Below, piece after piece: positions 62,064 through 64,000 of a stretch of DNA of 64,000 nucleotides (position 1 is its first letter; each line of letters begins with the position of its first letter). The notes below the pieces were generated by a model. That model was not told the origin of the DNA. It did not search any database and saw only the letters and a list, made by a program, of their open reading frames with translations. The stretch is from Deltaproteobacteria bacterium UBA5205 (GTDB lineage: Bacteria; Desulfobacterota; Syntrophorhabdia; Syntrophorhabdales; Syntrophorhabdaceae): the NCBI GenBank assembly GCA_002412715.1, contig DHVP01000004.1, positions 1 through 64,000 on the forward strand. Reading direction: 5' to 3'. The position numbers were made by a program, and so were the translations under genes.

Positions 62064-63158
62064 ATGAAAGTGTTTCTGATAGCCGGGGCCAGGCCTAATT
62101 TCATGAAGATCGCGCCGGTTTTCCGTGCCTCGCGGGAATATGAAAACGTCCAATGTAAAATAGTCCATACCGGACAGCACTACGATTACGAAATGTCCCA
62201 GACTTTTTTCGATGAGCTGGGGATACCGAAACCGGCATTTTATCTTGATGCCGGATCCGGTTCCCACGCCCAGCAGACCGCAAAGATCATGGTAGCCTTT
62301 GAAAAGGTGTGTGAGAAAGAAAGACCTGACATTGTTATGGTTGTCGGTGATGTTAATTCTACGTTGGCTTGCAGTGTTGTAGCAAAAAAGTTGTGTATAA
62401 AAGTTGCCCATGTAGAAGCTGGACTAAGAAGCTTTGACTTTACCATGCCGGAAGAGATAAATCGGATGGTGACCGATGTTCTTTCGGACTATTTCTTCGT
62501 AACGGAGGAAAGCGGCGTTGAGAACCTCCTCAAAGAGGGGAAGCCCAAGGCAAAGATCTATTTTGTCGGTCACGTCATGGTAGACAACCTCTTGTACCAG
62601 AAAAAGCTTCTTGAAGAGTCAGATACGACCGGATTTTCAGTTTGTGAGCTGAAAAATAAGTTCAAAACTTATGCGTTCTTAACCCTTCATAGGCCATCCA
62701 ATGTTGATGACCGTAAGGCCTTCGGTCGGATCGCAGGAGCATTGGGCGAGATCGCGCGAAAACGGCCGATTTTTTTTCCGGTACACCCTCGAACGGCAAA
62801 GATGATGAAGGAGCATGGCATTAAATTATCAAAAGACGTCATCTTACTGCCTCCCCTTGGTTTCCAGGAATCACTTTTTCTCTGGAAGGATTCCCAAGTG
62901 GTTCTCACGGATAGCGGAGGGCTTCAGGAAGAGACAACGGCCCTTGGGGTACCTTGCGTGACGATCCGCGAGAATACCGAAAGGCCCATCACGATAAAGA
63001 TGGGAACCAATGTCCTAGCAGGTACAAAAAGGGAAAATATTGTCAAGGCCTACGACGAGAGCATGAAAAAGGCAGAAAAGGCGAGAATTCCCTCAAAATG
63101 GGACGGTAAAGCGGCCAAGCGGATGTGGAAAGTATTGCTTAAAAATGAAGAGTTTTGA
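62064..63158 (+). CDS. wecB: UDP-N-acetylglucosamine 2-epimerase (non-hydrolysing)
   Basis: A 364-residue enzyme that interconverts UDP-GlcNAc and UDP-ManNAc. GARPNFMKIAP, VHTGQHYD, HVEAGLRSFD, TDSGGLQEE and RENTERP are all present. The ATG at 62064 has AAAGGA upstream. It begins one base after the TagA-like stop. Together with the first gene of the locus it would supply UDP-ManNAcA. Confidence 0.95.
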   Translation: MKVFLIAGARPNFMKIAPVFRASREYENVQCKIVHTGQHYDYEMSQTFFDELGIPKPAFYLDAGSGSHAQQTAKIMVAFEKVCEKERPDIVMVVGDVNSTLACSVVAKKLCIKVAHVEAGLRSFDFTMPEEINRMVTDVLSDYFFVTEESGVENLLKEGKPKAKIYFVGHVMVDNLLYQKKLLEESDTTGFSVCELKNKFKTYAFLTLHRPSNVDDRKAFGRIAGALGEIARKRPIFFPVHPRTAKMMKEHGIKLSKDVILLPPLGFQESLFLWKDSQVVLTDSGGLQEETTALGVPCVTIRENTERPITIKMGTNVLAGTKRENIVKAYDESMKKAEKARIPSKWDGKAAKRMWKVLLKNEEF

Positions 63159-63215
63159 TTCTCCTAATTGGTTTAACATGCAGTCATTCTTGAAAGACAA
63201 TTCGAGGTGGTTATA

Positions 63216-64000
63216 TTGAAGGTACTCGAAGATATAACGATAAGACCAGCGAGCTGGGTCAAAGCCGGTGTATACGCTCTGGTTATTGGCGCCGCGTATT
63301 TTTCGACCCTTACCTATCTTGTAGGTCTCTGGAATAACGATGATTTTTCTTACTGCTATCTTGTTCCTTTCTTTGTACTTTTCCTGATCTGGGAAAAAAG
63401 AAAAAGACTTGCCGCAATACCGTCGAATCCCTCATGGAAAGGGGCGATAGTATTTGGTATCGGCATCCTTCTCTATTGTTTGGGCGAGTTTGGAGGTGAG
63501 TATTATACACTTTTTATATCTTTCTGGTTGGTAATCGTAGGCATTGTATGGTTGCATTTCGGATGGCGGAAGGTAAAGACCATCTGGTTTGCGCTGGCCA
63601 CGATGCTTGCCATGTTCCCGCCTCCCAATATAATTTGCGTGCAGGTCAGCCTCGGGCTGAAGCTTCTTTCTTCGCAACTAGGTGTATGGTTGCTTCACCT
63701 CTCGGGAATGTCAGCTTTCAGAGAGGGAAACATCATCGATCTGGGTTTTACCCAGCTCCAGGTCGTGGATGCCTGCAGCGGATTGCGATATTTGGTGCCG
63801 CTCATGGTGCTGAGCCTGCTTTTCGCCCACTGGTTCATGGGACATTTTTGGAAACGCGTTGTGCTTTTCGCTTCGGCTGTACCGCTTGCAATATTCATCA
63901 ACAGCTTCCGCATAGCGATGACAGGTATTTTATACCGTCTTGCCGGAGCTGAGATTGCGAAAGGGTTCTTCCATGGATTCGCTGGTGGGCTCATTTTTGT
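63216..64000 (+). CDS. Exosortase (truncated by the window end)
   Basis: The first 261 residues of a polytopic membrane protein; no stop before the edge. The catalytic triad of the exosortase/archaeosortase family is visible: C187 in VVDACSGLRY, R232 in INSFRIA and H253 in FFHGFAGG. The start is TTG at 63216, five bases after GAGGTGG. Exosortases process PEP-CTERM proteins and usually lie in exopolysaccharide loci like this one. It may continue into an EpsI domain outside the window. No PEP-CTERM substrate is visible in the window. Confidence 0.9.
   Translation, partial: MKVLEDITIRPASWVKAGVYALVIGAAYFSTLTYLVGLWNNDDFSYCYLVPFFVLFLIWEKRKRLAAIPSNPSWKGAIVFGIGILLYCLGEFGGEYYTLFISFWLVIVGIVWLHFGWRKVKTIWFALATMLAMFPPPNIICVQVSLGLKLLSSQLGVWLLHLSGMSAFREGNIIDLGFTQLQVVDACSGLRYLVPLMVLSLLFAHWFMGHFWKRVVLFASAVPLAIFINSFRIAMTGILYRLAGAEIAKGFFHGFAGGLIF

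Noticed and set aside
1..64000. CRISPR arrays, tRNA or rRNA genes, prophage, transposase genes
   Set aside because: I saw no evenly spaced direct repeats with unique spacers, no tRNA cloverleaf with CCA-type end, and no integrase, transposase or phage structural protein. The repeats found are short palindromes without coding capacity.

Overview
The window looks like the chromosome of a Gram-negative anaerobe, most likely a deltaproteobacterium (Desulfobacterota; the gene content recalls Syntrophorhabdus-like or sulfate-reducer relatives). The pointers are: a soluble molybdopterin oxidoreductase beside the DVU1553-DVU1557-type gene set known from Desulfovibrio, many lipoproteins and other periplasmic proteins, a type IV pilus retraction ATPase pair, a MacAB-TolC-type pump, and an exopolysaccharide locus that leads into an exosortase. 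This placement is inference from gene content; there is no rRNA or other phylogenetic marker gene here.

Layout. (1) 388-7537, plus strand: a tight operon of a Mo oxidoreductase, an FmdE-domain protein, a CxxC redox protein, a methyltransferase, a C_GCAxxG_C_C protein, a radical SAM protein and an AMP-dependent CoA ligase. (2) 7538-7951: no gene, but several dispersed palindromic repeats. (3) 7952-25122: housekeeping and envelope genes, namely an M48 lipoprotein protease, a cation diffusion facilitator, PBP1A, miaA-scpB-pilT-pilT2, a class II aldolase divergent from lsrF and a dehydrogenase, folK, tatA, def-fmt, an MltD-like transglycosylase, a GNAT protein, a zinc ribbon protein and a cyclase/cNMP-binding fusion. 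(4) 25302-37925: a secreted caspase operon (DUF4384-like, glycine-zipper lipoprotein, caspase, TPR lipoprotein) divergent from a 2057-residue secreted PKD/TSP1/TPR protein, a second secreted protein and a TMTC-like membrane protein. (5) 37998-44773: an ECF sigma/anti-sigma/periplasmic sensor trio next to a complete efflux pump (MacA-MacB-permease-NodT). (6) 44774-64000: an exopolysaccharide locus with a long leader carrying an ops-like element, nucleotide-sugar enzymes, a Wzy-like polymerase, a flippase, three GT4 glycosyltransferases, an amidotransferase, a bi-domain oxidoreductase, a heparinase-like protein, a TagA/WecG transferase, WecB, and a truncated exosortase at the window edge.

How the parts may work together. 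The first operon looks like one functional unit for making, maturing or using a molybdenum-dependent enzyme. Region 4 puts nearly all its products outside the cytoplasm and shares one divergent promoter region, so it may be a single surface or periplasmic system. Region 5 has the logic of CnrYXH-type metal sensing, probably controlling the pump next door. Region 6 is built for one long transcript needing antitermination; its central genes (about 46.6-54 kb) are visibly more AT-rich than the rest, as expected for exchangeable polysaccharide genes.

Several genes (PBP1A, the cation transporter, def) have promoter-like sequences placed so that transcription would begin at or beside the start codon, with no Shine-Dalgarno sequence. 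One dehydrogenase has no ATG, GTG or TTG that preserves its N-terminus.
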